A DNA stretch of 47,747 nt from Okeania sp. SIO2B3 (GCF_010672525.1 NZ_JAAHGH010000052.1:1-47747), one strand, 5' to 3'; shown: positions 26,628 to 33,231, counted from the first letter of the stretch. Translations and numbers: made by a program. The notes: generated from the letters alone by a model not told the origin.

Positions 26628-27434
26628 CTATCGGAACATCAAAGCCAATGTGTTATTTCTTAATCCTTCCTGTAGGCATTGAATATTGCCCTTGGCAATG
26701 TCGCTAGGTCTAAGAATAATAATTCTTTTAGGAAGTGCCCTAGCAAGGTCTTTGTCGCGATCGCTCTCGATTATTTCAATTACTCGGTCTTTATGGCGAA
26801 ATAACACTTGATAATGGCATTCTCTCGAATCAAAAGAATAGATGTGTTTTCCTTGAGAATAGATGAATTCACAGTCAAAATTATATTGGCGACCATAAAA
26901 ACTATGAATCACGTTACGCACAAATTCCCTAAGCTGTATCCATTGATGCTGACTGTCAGAATTCCTGTCTATATGAGATGGTGTAAGAGCAAGGCAATTT
27001 TCTAGCCTCTGAATTTGAAAATCTTTATCCATAGGATTAAAACTCTGCGTAGCTGGCAAAGGAAATAGCTTTAGGTGTGGAAGTTTGCGAGTACTGGGTC
27101 GTGAGGGAATAGTTGAGTTAGTTTCCTTCTGTGCTATCTCTAACTGTTCTTGGTTGTCAGGGATGGTAGCTGTCACATCAACTTGTTCACCAAGCATAAT
27201 ATTAATGTCTTCGTTGCTAAATTGCAGGTCTTTCAGTTCTTGTATGCGCATACGCTTAATATTTTCCCTGTCTGCATAGGCTTTTTGCCAAGTATCTAAG
27301 CAACGCAAATCGCTGTTACCGTATTTTCTGATTTTGCTGCTTAAGCTTGGGTCTGAGGAAAGGAAGTGCGCGAAAAATTCTTTAAATTCTGAAATTCTGG
27401 CTGGTTTTTTGGTGTCCCAATATCCTTTTTGCAT
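26628..27434 (-). CDS. Unknown protein, 268 aa
   Basis: Not recognised. The N-terminal half is helical and basic (FKEFFAHFLSSDPSLSSKIR), a Ser/Thr/Pro-rich linker follows near residues 100-120, and the C-terminal half is a mixed globular domain with VIEIIESDRDKDLARALPKR. No membrane segment or catalytic signature. ATG at 27434. Confidence 0.6.
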   Translation of the reverse strand: MQKGYWDTKKPARISEFKEFFAHFLSSDPSLSSKIRKYGNSDLRCLDTWQKAYADRENIKRMRIQELKDLQFSNEDINIMLGEQVDVTATIPDNQEQLEIAQKETNSTIPSRPSTRKLPHLKLFPLPATQSFNPMDKDFQIQRLENCLALTPSHIDRNSDSQHQWIQLREFVRNVIHSFYGRQYNFDCEFIYSQGKHIYSFDSRECHYQVLFRHKDRVIEIIESDRDKDLARALPKRIIILRPSDIAKGNIQCLQEGLRNNTLALMFR

Positions 27435-27464
27435 ATTCCGAATGTCCTTTTGGTGAATTTTTTA

Positions 27465-27650
27465 TTAGTGTTGAGGGGGAAAGATGTGGGGAAATAGAAC
27501 ATGACGTAAAATTTCTTGGTCTGTCATTAAAAGTTGTTTCCGCCATTCTTTCTGGGCTTGGAGTACAGCTTTTTCAAGGTTTGATAATTTTGTTGATTTA
27601 CGGCCTGAGTCACGATCGCTATAATTAATCTAGTTCAAGCTGATTATATT
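27465..27650 (-). pseudogene. Decayed copy of the 87-aa gene
   Basis: Reads SGRKSTKLSNLEKAVLQAQK and QLLMTDQEI, nearly identical to the 28093-27830 product (SGRKSAKLLNLEKAVLQAQK). The start is lost: the frame is broken near 27630 so that its remaining N-terminal codons (EYNQLELD) have become the tail of the 92-residue ORF. It ends at TAA 27465. Confidence 0.75.
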
Positions 27651-27903
27651 CCGTCGCCTCAGACTTTTTCTTCCTTTTGCTATCAAATATGGTTGCTGCT
27701 CTGAACGAAAATTCAACAGCAGATTTCAAGCAATCGTCTGACGAAAAATCAGGATTAGAGCGGGATTTATAAATTGAGATGGCTAGTTCTTTGTAAATTG
27801 AAGCTGCCAGGAAGATACCTAAGAGCTTATCAATTTCTATTCCTATCTTTAGCGGGATTTTTGCTAAGATCCTTACTAAGCTGTTCATATTTTTTGCTTT
27901 CAT
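27625..27903 (-). CDS. Helical protein, 92 aa, paralogue of the 26589 product
   Basis: Overlaps the upstream 87-residue gene by 74 bases in another frame, which is a long overlap; an internal ATG at 27888 would shorten it. The core (AASIYKELAISIYKSRS) matches the 60-residue paralogue. The last residues (TEYNQLELD) come from the decayed duplicate that follows, so the C-terminus is chimeric. Confidence 0.5.
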   Translation of the reverse strand: MKAKNMNSLVRILAKIPLKIGIEIDKLLGIFLAASIYKELAISIYKSRSNPDFSSDDCLKSAVEFSFRAATIFDSKRKKKSEATEYNQLELD

Positions 27904-28093
27904 TATTATTCCGACGCAAAACAGATAACATCTGACGCAAAAATTCTTGGTCTGTCATTAAAAGTTGCTCCCACCACTTTTTTTGTGCTTGGAGTACAGC
28001 TTTTTCAAGGTTTAATAATTTTGCTGATTTACGGCCTGAGCCACGGTAGTTTTGTATTCTCAGGTCTAGTTCAAGTTGAACGTATTCTGGCAT
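27830..28093 (-). CDS. Basic helical protein, 87 aa
   Basis: ATG at 28093, 19 bases after a leader hairpin. Helical and strongly basic (RGSGRKSAKLLNLEKAVLQ, WWEQLLMTDQEFLRQML), so nucleic-acid binding is possible. An intact version of the decayed copy at 27465-27650. Not recognised as a known family. Confidence 0.55.
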   Translation of the reverse strand: MPEYVQLELDLRIQNYRGSGRKSAKLLNLEKAVLQAQKKWWEQLLMTDQEFLRQMLSVLRRNNNESKKYEQLSKDLSKNPAKDRNRN

Positions 28094-28111
28094 TTTTGGC
28101 GTTTCAAGGAA

Positions 28112-28131
28112 GCAGGGTGGTTAAACCCTGC
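28112..28131 (-). promoter_or_regulatory. Leader hairpin GCAGGGT...ACCCTGC (copy 2)
   Basis: Same stem as at 26221-26240, here 18 bases before the ATG of the 28093 gene and again followed by TTCCTT. The loops differ while the stem and the following sequence are kept. Confidence 0.5.
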
Positions 28132-28210
28132 AAGTAGAGAATTAAAAAGTAATAGTTATCAATCAATTAGATTTATGGACGCTTCACAAGATCGCTATAG
28201 TCACCTCCTT

Positions 28211-28384
28211 GTTATGGGACATTTGGGGCTACCTATTAGAAGTCCCGCTTATGGCTTCTCAACTAAGTAGAAAAGCCTAATTTTTCTGGATTTTTCCGAG
28301 CATTTAACTGTTTAAGCAAATTAGGTACTAGCTGTGGTTTCCGGCATTCGCGCTTTCTCCTACGTTCCCTTTCTTTGCTTATGT
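28211..28384. repeat. 174-bp direct repeat upstream of RHH gene, copy 1
   Basis: Matches 29044-29217 at constant offset 833 with only four base differences by eye. It lies immediately upstream of the operator-like repeats of the first RHH gene. On the minus strand it contains a short basic reading frame (SKERERRRKRECRKP to a stop) kept in both copies. Confidence 0.9.
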
Positions 28385-28390
28385 CGCTAT

Positions 28391-28467
28391 AGTAGCAAAA
28401 CATATATATAATGTCAACATAGTAGGAAAACGTTTTTTCGGAGGATGATATATCATGGTAGGAAAAC
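28391..28467 (+). promoter_or_regulatory. AGTAGnAAAAC iterons, putative operator of RHH gene 1
   Basis: AGTAGCAAAAC (28391), AGTAGGAAAAC (28421) and GGTAGGAAAAC (28457) are repeated in the same orientation just before the RHH start. RHH regulators of the CopG/Omega type bind short direct repeats in their own promoters. GGAGG boxes lie at 28439 and 28468. Confidence 0.55.
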
Positions 28468-28958
28468 AGGAGGCCAAACACAGTAATGCCGAAAGTAGCA
28501 AACAAATATCATGGAGTAGCAAAGAAAAAAATTTCTATTGCCCTGACACCAATGGTTTTGGATTACATAGAGAAATATCAGACGGAGATGGGAGGGAAGA
28601 TAAGCCGTTCAGAAGCACTAGAGCAGATACTGAGGGGACAGATAGAGACAGAATCTTCTGGGACATTTTCCCAAGAGGAGAATCTGACCAAGCAGCGTTG
28701 CTTAGGTATATTAAAAAATTAGTAGGCCGTCTGGAACTTCTTGAGGCAGAAAGTATTTCTCTCGCAGAGGAACAATCTCGCTTCATAAACGATCACCGAG
28801 ACAGGTTATTGAAACGGCTAGGAGAAAATGAAGAGTTCGCCCGCAGGAGTGAAGAAACACGCCAAAAATTAGCTCAAGGCAGAAGTGCATTAAGGCAAGA
28901 GATAGTAGAGCTTACGCGGGTTCTGGGTGCATCAGAATTAGAATCAACAACTGAATAA
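28455..28958 (+). CDS. -1 frame ORF carrying conserved coiled-coil extension (copy 1)
   Basis: This frame is open from 28455 to the TAA at 28958. Only its end looks like a conserved protein: from about 28684 (SDQAALLRYIKKLVGRLELL) on, it matches copy 2 (FDQQTILQFLKKLVRRLEIL) and both finish GASELExTTE. The upstream part is low-complexity and probably a shadow of the RHH frame. It is best read as the extension joined to the RHH domain by -1 frameshifting; an independent start (ATG 28455 or TTG 28698) is the alternative. Confidence 0.6.
   Translation: MVGKQEAKHSNAESSKQISWSSKEKNFYCPDTNGFGLHREISDGDGREDKPFRSTRADTEGTDRDRIFWDIFPRGESDQAALLRYIKKLVGRLELLEAESISLAEEQSRFINDHRDRLLKRLGENEEFARRSEETRQKLAQGRSALRQEIVELTRVLGASELESTTE
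28486..28722 (+). CDS. Ribbon-helix-helix regulator 1 (78 aa), with predicted -1 frameshift extension
   Basis: Frame-0 product. It has a typical RHH domain: basic N-terminus, strand KKISIALT, helix PMVLDYIEKYQTE and helix ISRSEALEQILRGQ. A GGAGG box lies about 13 bases before the ATG. The frame ends TTA AAA AAT TAG. A_AAA_AAT is a -1 slippery heptamer placed directly before the stop, and the -1 frame continues for 79 codons with a coiled coil. The predicted long form has 157 residues. The paralogue at 29323 shares domain, heptamer and extension. A plasmid copy-number or partition regulator is likely by family. Confidence 0.8.
   Translation: MPKVANKYHGVAKKKISIALTPMVLDYIEKYQTEMGGKISRSEALEQILRGQIETESSGTFSQEENLTKQRCLGILKN
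28713..28722 (+). promoter_or_regulatory. Slippery heptamer A_AAA_AAT followed by TAG (copy 1)
   Basis: Codons read TTA AAA AAT TAG in frame 0. Tandem -1 slippage re-pairs AAA with AAA and the AAT tRNA with AAA, then reads TTA GTA in the new frame. The stop in the next codon would pause the ribosome and favour slipping. Confidence 0.65.
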
Positions 28959-28963
28959 CATAA

Positions 28964-28998
28964 AGTCCGGCGATCGCGTTTTAGATTGTCGGGCTTTT
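28964..28998 (+). terminator. Rho-independent terminator with HIP1 in stem (copy 1 of 3)
   Basis: AGTCCGGCGATC pairs with GATTGTCGGGCT (three G-U pairs) around GCGTTTTA, followed by TTTT. Placed 6 bases after the RHH-1 extension stop. The same module follows at 29741 and 30214. Confidence 0.8.
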
Positions 28999-29043
28999 GT
29001 TGTGTTGGAGTTAAATAATAGCTTCACCTCCTTTGCTATTGGT

Positions 29044-29217
29044 GTTATGGGACATTTGGGGCTACCTATTAGCAGTCCCGCTGATGGCTTCTCAACTAAG
29101 TAGAAAAGCCTAATTTTTCTGGATTTTTCCGAGCGTTTAACTGTTTAAGCAAATTAGGTACTAGCTGTGGTTTCCGGCATTCGCGCTTTCTCCTACGTTC
29201 TCTTTCTTTGCTTATGT
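29044..29217. repeat. 174-bp direct repeat upstream of RHH gene, copy 2
   Basis: About 98% identical to 28211-28384. With the terminator repeat it frames each RHH gene in nearly identical flanks, although the genes inside have diverged strongly. The gap 28959-29322 contains no gene other than this repeat, the terminator and operator-like strings. Confidence 0.9.
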
Positions 29218-29224
29218 TGACATA

Positions 29225-29291
29225 TTACTACTATTTTAGATAAAATGTTAATATAGTAGTAAGATATTTTTTTTATTTGGTAGTAAAATAC
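29225..29291 (+). promoter_or_regulatory. TAGTAGTAA-type repeats, putative operator of RHH gene 2
   Basis: TTACTACTATTTTA (inverted), ATAGTAGTAAGA and GGTAGTAAAATAC occur before RHH gene 2. They resemble, but are not identical to, the AGTAGnAAAAC repeats of copy 1 (AGTAGTAA instead), as expected if each regulator has its own operator. Confidence 0.45.
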
Positions 29292-29735
29292 ATGAAAGAA
29301 CAACTAGGGGACTCAAATAAAAATGGCTCACAAAACGAATCACAAGAGATATGGGGAGAGGAAAATCAAAACTTCAATAGCATTGACTATGAAAGCCATG
29401 AATTATGTGGACGAGGTAAGAGAAGAGAAACAACTCAGCCGAAGCGAATATTTGGAACAAATGGTAAGGATAGACATGGAATCAACTTCAGAGGGCAAGC
29501 CTTTGACCAGCAAACAATACTGCAATTCCTTAAAAAATTAGTTCGCCGCCTGGAAATCTTAGAAGAAAAACATACTAAGTATGCAGCCGAACACCGAAGC
29601 AGGCTAATAGCGACATTAAAAGAGAATGAAGATTTCGCCCTCGAAGTTCAGCCAGAGATTGATGCCTTAAAAGAGGACATAGCTGAACTACTGGGGGTCT
29701 TGGGTGCATCAGAATTAGAGCCAACAACTGAATAA
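29292..29735 (+). CDS. -1 frame ORF carrying conserved coiled-coil extension (copy 2)
   Basis: Open from TTG 29277/ATG 29292 to TAA 29735. From about 29505 it encodes FDQQTILQFLKKLVRRLEIL, then a coiled coil and GASELEPTTE, homologous to copy 1 in the same relative frame. In this copy no ATG, GTG or TTG exists near the start of the conserved part, which argues against internal initiation and for frameshifting from the RHH frame. Confidence 0.6.
   Translation: MKEQLGDSNKNGSQNESQEIWGEENQNFNSIDYESHELCGRGKRRETTQPKRIFGTNGKDRHGINFRGQAFDQQTILQFLKKLVRRLEILEEKHTKYAAEHRSRLIATLKENEDFALEVQPEIDALKEDIAELLGVLGASELEPTTE
29323..29541 (+). CDS. Ribbon-helix-helix regulator 2 (72 aa), with predicted -1 frameshift extension
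   Basis: Paralogue of the 28486 product: KIKTSIALTMKAMNYVDEV and LSRSEYLEQMVRIDME form the RHH domain. AGGGGA lies 12 bases before the ATG. The frame also ends TTA AAA AAT TAG. A -1 shift at A_AAA_AAT would add 65 residues to give a 137-residue product. The core differs at about half its positions from copy 1, so the conserved heptamer is not explained by recent duplication alone. Confidence 0.8.
   Translation: MAHKTNHKRYGERKIKTSIALTMKAMNYVDEVREEKQLSRSEYLEQMVRIDMESTSEGKPLTSKQYCNSLKN
29532..29541 (+). promoter_or_regulatory. Slippery heptamer A_AAA_AAT followed by TAG (copy 2)
   Basis: Identical to copy 1 in sequence, frame and distance to the stop: TTA AAA AAT TAG, with the -1 frame continuing TTA GTT CGC. 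Confidence 0.65.
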
Positions 29736-29740
29736 CATAA

Positions 29741-29775
29741 AGTCCGGCGATCGCGTTTTAGATTGTCGGGCTTTT
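29741..29775 (+). terminator. Rho-independent terminator (copy 2 of 3)
   Basis: Same 12-bp stem, loop and TTTT as at 28964, again 6 bases after the extension stop. The following TTGTTGTGTTGGAGT is also shared. Confidence 0.8.
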
Positions 29776-29815
29776 GTTGTGTTGGAGTAAATTTATTTTT
29801 AGATTAGGAGCAGAA

Positions 29816-30214
29816 ATGGACGACAAAACAGATAAATTCAAGAAAACCAGCCAAGATAACATCCCGGAGATAACAGTAGAAAAAGCTTGCAACCTGCTTA
29901 TGGCTTGCCCTCAAATTTTCCTAACAAGTGCTAAAATGCCTCCCCTTAAAGTGTGGAGACGATGCCTGCTTTTAAGTGACATACTCAGAAATATCATTGT
30001 TTTACATGGCCGTAACCTCTTATCCTCTAAGCCTGGCAGCCTTATGGAAAAGTATGTACTCCCAAAAAATTTGCAGATAGAAGCAAGTGATATTAATTGG
30101 CTGAATTCTGTTTTAAATGAAAATCCAGTATACATCTTTCGGGCAGGAGTGTCTTTATTAGGAGATGATTCTTTTTGGTGGAAGCCCATCGAAGAGGAAA
30201 ATATTGATGAGTAA
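29816..30214 (+). CDS. Unknown protein, 132 aa
   Basis: I prefer the ATG at 29816 because an AGGAG box lies 6 bases before it; a longer frame from 29774 would run into the terminator region. The product is soluble and helical (ACNLLMACPQIFLTSAKM, then WRRCLLLSDILRNI). Not recognised. Its 3' end has terminator copy 3, so it belongs to the same family of gene modules as the RHH genes. Confidence 0.55.
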   Translation: MDDKTDKFKKTSQDNIPEITVEKACNLLMACPQIFLTSAKMPPLKVWRRCLLLSDILRNIIVLHGRNLLSSKPGSLMEKYVLPKNLQIEASDINWLNSVLNENPVYIFRAGVSLLGDDSFWWKPIEEENIDE

Positions 30215-30248
30215 GTTCGGCGATCGCGTTTTAGGTTGTCGGGCTTTT
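30214..30248 (+). terminator. Rho-independent terminator (copy 3 of 3)
   Basis: AGTTCGGCGATC pairs with GGTTGTCGGGCT through several G-U pairs, followed by TTTT. Slightly diverged from copies 1 and 2; the AGTT overlaps the stop of the gene. Confidence 0.75.
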
Positions 30249-30290
30249 GTTGTGTTGGAGTAAATTTATCCTTCAAGAAGGGAGAAGCGA

Positions 30291-30542
30291 ATGGAAAATA
30301 TAATCCTACTGTTTGAACTTTGGAATCAACTGCTATTTGATGACACCTACAATTTTTGGTACAAATACAACATATTCTGGGACAATATGAATTTAAATCA
30401 TACTTGCTATGACAAAGAATTAAAAAAAATAATATTTGCTCATAGAAAAGGATTGCATATTTACAACAGAGGGTACGAAATTGATAAAAAAAATGTGCCA
30501 AATGTTGTCATTCGAATAATCAAAACGTTGCGTCAATTCTAA
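30291..30542 (+). CDS. Small unknown protein, 83 aa
   Basis: Not recognised. AGAAGGGAG lies before the ATG. Rich in Trp, Tyr and Asn in its first half (FWYKYNIFWDNMNL), basic in the second half. No clear membrane segment. Confidence 0.5.
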   Translation: MENIILLFELWNQLLFDDTYNFWYKYNIFWDNMNLNHTCYDKELKKIIFAHRKGLHIYNRGYEIDKKNVPNVVIRIIKTLRQF

Positions 30543-30579
30543 GTGTATTAACAAAAATCATATATTTAAAGAGGAAACC

Positions 30580-30945
30580 ATGAAAGATCCACAAGAGACA
30601 TCTTTAGCTAAAGTTGGCGAACAAACATTTATTCGCTTCGACTTCATTCTTTGTTCGGCAAACGTCGTTCGTCTCATACCTCTCAAAGAAATTGCCTCTG
30701 TATCCATGCAGGAAAAAAATCCAGGCTCCCAGGATGACGACCATGAATTCATTAGCATTTTCTTCTGCAAGTCTGATTACATCAACTATCTTATATTTGA
30801 CGACGAGCTAGATGATGTAGAAGCAGAAGCTATTTCCAGTGCTTATAGAACAGAGGAGATAGGAGTTAGTTTTTCATTGAAGTCTCGTTGCGGTCAGGCT
30901 TTGAAGCAGATATTTTTTGGCAATAAAATTAAGCTACTTAAGTAG
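30580..30945 (+). CDS. Unknown protein, 121 aa
   Basis: Not recognised. AGAGG before the ATG. Beta-rich first half (VVRLIPLKEIASVSMQEK) with an acidic insertion (SQDDDHEF), then DDELDDVEAEAIS and a basic C-terminus. Same strand and spacing as its neighbours. Confidence 0.5.
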   Translation: MKDPQETSLAKVGEQTFIRFDFILCSANVVRLIPLKEIASVSMQEKNPGSQDDDHEFISIFFCKSDYINYLIFDDELDDVEAEAISSAYRTEEIGVSFSLKSRCGQALKQIFFGNKIKLLK

Positions 30946-30974
30946 GGAGTAGGGGGAGCATAAGGAGGACAATA

Positions 30975-31505
30975 ATGGAGTTCACAGATATCTTAAAATT
31001 AATTCCTCAACAGCTATATGGGGTTGGGGAAGCAAAAACATTGGAACAACTAAAAACAGAGTTTGACAACGGAGAATCTGCTTTTAGAATTCTCAACGGA
31101 AATATTTGCCGTGAAACTTGGATATGCAGAATCTACGCATATTCCACAAAAGGCAAATTGTATGAAACTCATCAAATCACCCCCGATAGTCCCAAGGAAA
31201 GGGGATACGGCTATATTTCAGAAAAATTACTTTCCTATGAAGTAGAAGCAGGAATGAGGAGTAATTTTTACCATGAACATTATTACCTGTGGCGCATCTT
31301 AAGTGAAAAATTGCAAATAGACAAAGACGATGTAAATCGATTCGTGTTTTTAGCGCAAACTTGCGAAAAGAAAACATCAGATTCTTATCCAGGAATCCTA
31401 TGCACATACAACCTTTTAGAATGGAGAATATCTATTGCTAATCCACAGGAACAGTATGCGAAAGAGGCTGAAAATGGCGCTAAAATCTTTTTTCATTGGG
31501 ATTAA
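30975..31505 (+). CDS. Unknown protein, 176 aa
   Basis: Not recognised. A strong AAGGAGG box precedes the ATG by 7 bases, suggesting high expression. Helical and beta mix with several Tyr; two Cys-containing segments (GNICRETWICRIY and LCTYNLLEW). No membrane segment. Confidence 0.55.
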   Translation: MEFTDILKLIPQQLYGVGEAKTLEQLKTEFDNGESAFRILNGNICRETWICRIYAYSTKGKLYETHQITPDSPKERGYGYISEKLLSYEVEAGMRSNFYHEHYYLWRILSEKLQIDKDDVNRFVFLAQTCEKKTSDSYPGILCTYNLLEWRISIANPQEQYAKEAENGAKIFFHWD

Positions 31506-31509
31506 ATTA

Positions 31510-31734
31510 ATGCTTGCAAAAACTTCTAGCAGAGGAATGAAAGTAAAAAACAAAATCAACGAAATAGCCAGAGAAATGTATATGCTCGCAGGCTACTCAG
31601 TTAGAGCAGGATACGACTTTTTTGAAACAACACATCCAGACGAACAGAGAGCATTAAAGCAAGCATTAATCGCCTGGGAAATGCTACTTGGAGATTCACC
31701 CAATCTAGAGGCTACTTGGGTCGATTGGTACTAA
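31510..31734 (+). CDS. Small unknown protein, 74 aa
   Basis: Not recognised. I chose the ATG at 31510, 4 bases after the previous stop; a second ATG at 31537 has a better AGAGGA box and gives 65 residues. The product is helical (VKNKINEIAREMYMLAGYSV) with an acidic, Trp-containing end. Confidence 0.5.
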   Translation: MLAKTSSRGMKVKNKINEIAREMYMLAGYSVRAGYDFFETTHPDEQRALKQALIAWEMLLGDSPNLEATWVDWY

Positions 31735-31760
31735 TAAATCACTTGGAATGAGGCCAAAAT

Positions 31761-32186
31761 ATGAATACGTCCTTGATAGACACAACAAGCAAAACCATTA
31801 AATGTTTAACTCTCAAGCAGCCTTGGGCTTGGGCTATTTTTAATTTAGGCAAAGACATTGAAAACAGAATTTGGAGAACTGCCTACCGAGGCTTGCTGTA
31901 TATCCACGCAGGGAAACAATTTGACGACCTTGGTAAGCTTTGGATTCTACAGAGATTTAATGCTGTGATTCCTGACAATTTAGAAACTGGCTGCATTCTT
32001 GGAAGCGTTGAGATTACTGACATCAGTCGTGATTCATTCGGAAGCCGGTGGTCAATGTCAGATCAATGGCACTGGAAATTGCGAAATCCCTTGCTATTAA
32101 ATAATCCAATTGAAACGAAGGGGCATCTAAGTTTGTGGGACTTTAAAGTTCCAGAAGATTTATTAATTTGCCGTAAAGAAGGTTGA
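31761..32186 (+). CDS. ASCH-domain protein, 141 aa
   Basis: The start of the domain is characteristic of ASCH proteins: KCLTLKQPWAWAIFNLGKDI, ENRIWRTAYRGLLYIHAGK, and later GCILGSVEITDI and the closing GHLSLWDF. ASCH domains are beta-barrel RNA- or nucleotide-binding modules related to PUA and common in phages and mobile elements. Its role here is unknown; some family members act on modified nucleosides. Starts 26 bases after the previous stop. Confidence 0.8.
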   Translation: MNTSLIDTTSKTIKCLTLKQPWAWAIFNLGKDIENRIWRTAYRGLLYIHAGKQFDDLGKLWILQRFNAVIPDNLETGCILGSVEITDISRDSFGSRWSMSDQWHWKLRNPLLLNNPIETKGHLSLWDFKVPEDLLICRKEG

Positions 32187-32201
32187 AAACTAGAAAAAAT
32201 T

Positions 32202-32432
32202 ATGACTCCACAGTCGAAACAACATCAAAAATTACCCAAAAGTTTCTTGGTAACTTTATCCATACTTAAAGACAGTAAAGACTCATTGTCTAGAGAAGAG
32301 GTATTTTCAAAGGTAAAACGACTACATGAATACAAGTCAAATACTATCTACTATGCATTATGCATATTGCATAAGAGAGGCTTGATAGAAAAAAGGAAGA
32401 TAAAGAGCAAAACCTATTACTACACAGTATAA
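32202..32432 (+). CDS. Winged-helix DNA-binding protein, 76 aa
   Basis: Helix-turn-helix with wing: LSREEVFSKVKRLHEYKSNT, then IYYALCILHKRGLIEKRKIK and a final strand KTYYYTV. This is the compact MarR/PadR-like wHTH layout without a sensor domain, so a plain repressor or plasmid regulator is likely. The target is unknown. Confidence 0.65.
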   Translation: MTPQSKQHQKLPKSFLVTLSILKDSKDSLSREEVFSKVKRLHEYKSNTIYYALCILHKRGLIEKRKIKSKTYYYTV

Positions 32433-32443
32433 AGAAGGAGAAA

Positions 32444-32881
32444 ATGATTTTCAACAAAGAAAATCCCAAAATAATTCATTTGGGAAATATAATTTTTTGG
32501 CATGAAGAAATTCTGGATTTTATTAGTCAGGAATGTGGTGTATCTGCTTCAAAAGAAGAAGGGTACACAAGCATCGGATTTAAGCCTGACTTCTATAGTT
32601 TTCATCTTGCAGAAATAGACAAAATTAGACATAAGATATTTGCTTTTACGATTCTTCATCCATTAGAAAATAGTGAAAAAATACATACAGCAATTATGTT
32701 TTTAAACAAAAGCTCTAGTTCCGAAAGCCAAATAATCATAGGAAAAACCATTGTAGACTACATCAATGAGTGTATAGCAAAAGTCCTTAATTCACAAGAA
32801 GAAGTATTTGGTCAAACTCTTTTAGGGATAAGACTTCTTGACATCAGACGGGAATTTATCAACAGTATTATTCAGGAGTAA
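32444..32881 (+). CDS. Unknown protein, 145 aa
   Basis: Not recognised. AAGGAG precedes the ATG by 5 bases and the gap to the wHTH gene is only 11 bases, so they share a transcript. The product is soluble, with mixed helix and strand. No motif found. Confidence 0.55.
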   Translation: MIFNKENPKIIHLGNIIFWHEEILDFISQECGVSASKEEGYTSIGFKPDFYSFHLAEIDKIRHKIFAFTILHPLENSEKIHTAIMFLNKSSSSESQIIIGKTIVDYINECIAKVLNSQEEVFGQTLLGIRLLDIRREFINSIIQE

Positions 32882-32887
32882 TTAACC

Positions 32888-33136
32888 TTGCTTAAATCCG
32901 AAAACAATCAGCCTCTTGGAGTAAGCGGTACAATTTTCAATCATTTCTGGGTCTCAAGTTTGCAGGATAATTTTACAGAAAAATATCTTGGTTCAACTGA
33001 GACAAAAAGGCCAAAGCTGTATGTAGTTTGCGGAAAGCCAAACCATACAGTCACCGTAGCAATGATGAGTACAGAGAAACAAGCCGAGCAACTAGCAGAG
33101 GATTTGAATAACAGAATGAAAAATCTTTCTTATTAA
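32888..33136 (+). CDS. Small unknown protein, 82 aa, TTG start
   Basis: Not recognised. No ATG is available near the start; TTG at 32888 lies 6 bases after the upstream stop. Beta-rich first part and a helical end (KQAEQLAEDLNNRM). Confidence 0.45.
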   Translation: MLKSENNQPLGVSGTIFNHFWVSSLQDNFTEKYLGSTETKRPKLYVVCGKPNHTVTVAMMSTEKQAEQLAEDLNNRMKNLSY

Positions 33137-33231
33137 CAGTAATAACTTAGGAGCAATCATTATTAGCTCACGCGATCGCCTAAACCATCAATTTCTTTTT
33201 ACATCAAAACTAACTATAATCAACTTCAATC

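Noticed and set aside
28958-30270. Integron-like attC sites suggested by repeated elements behind cassettes
   Set aside because: The repeats lack paired R/L boxes with core-site GTTRRRY and no integron integrase is seen; they are better explained as terminators.
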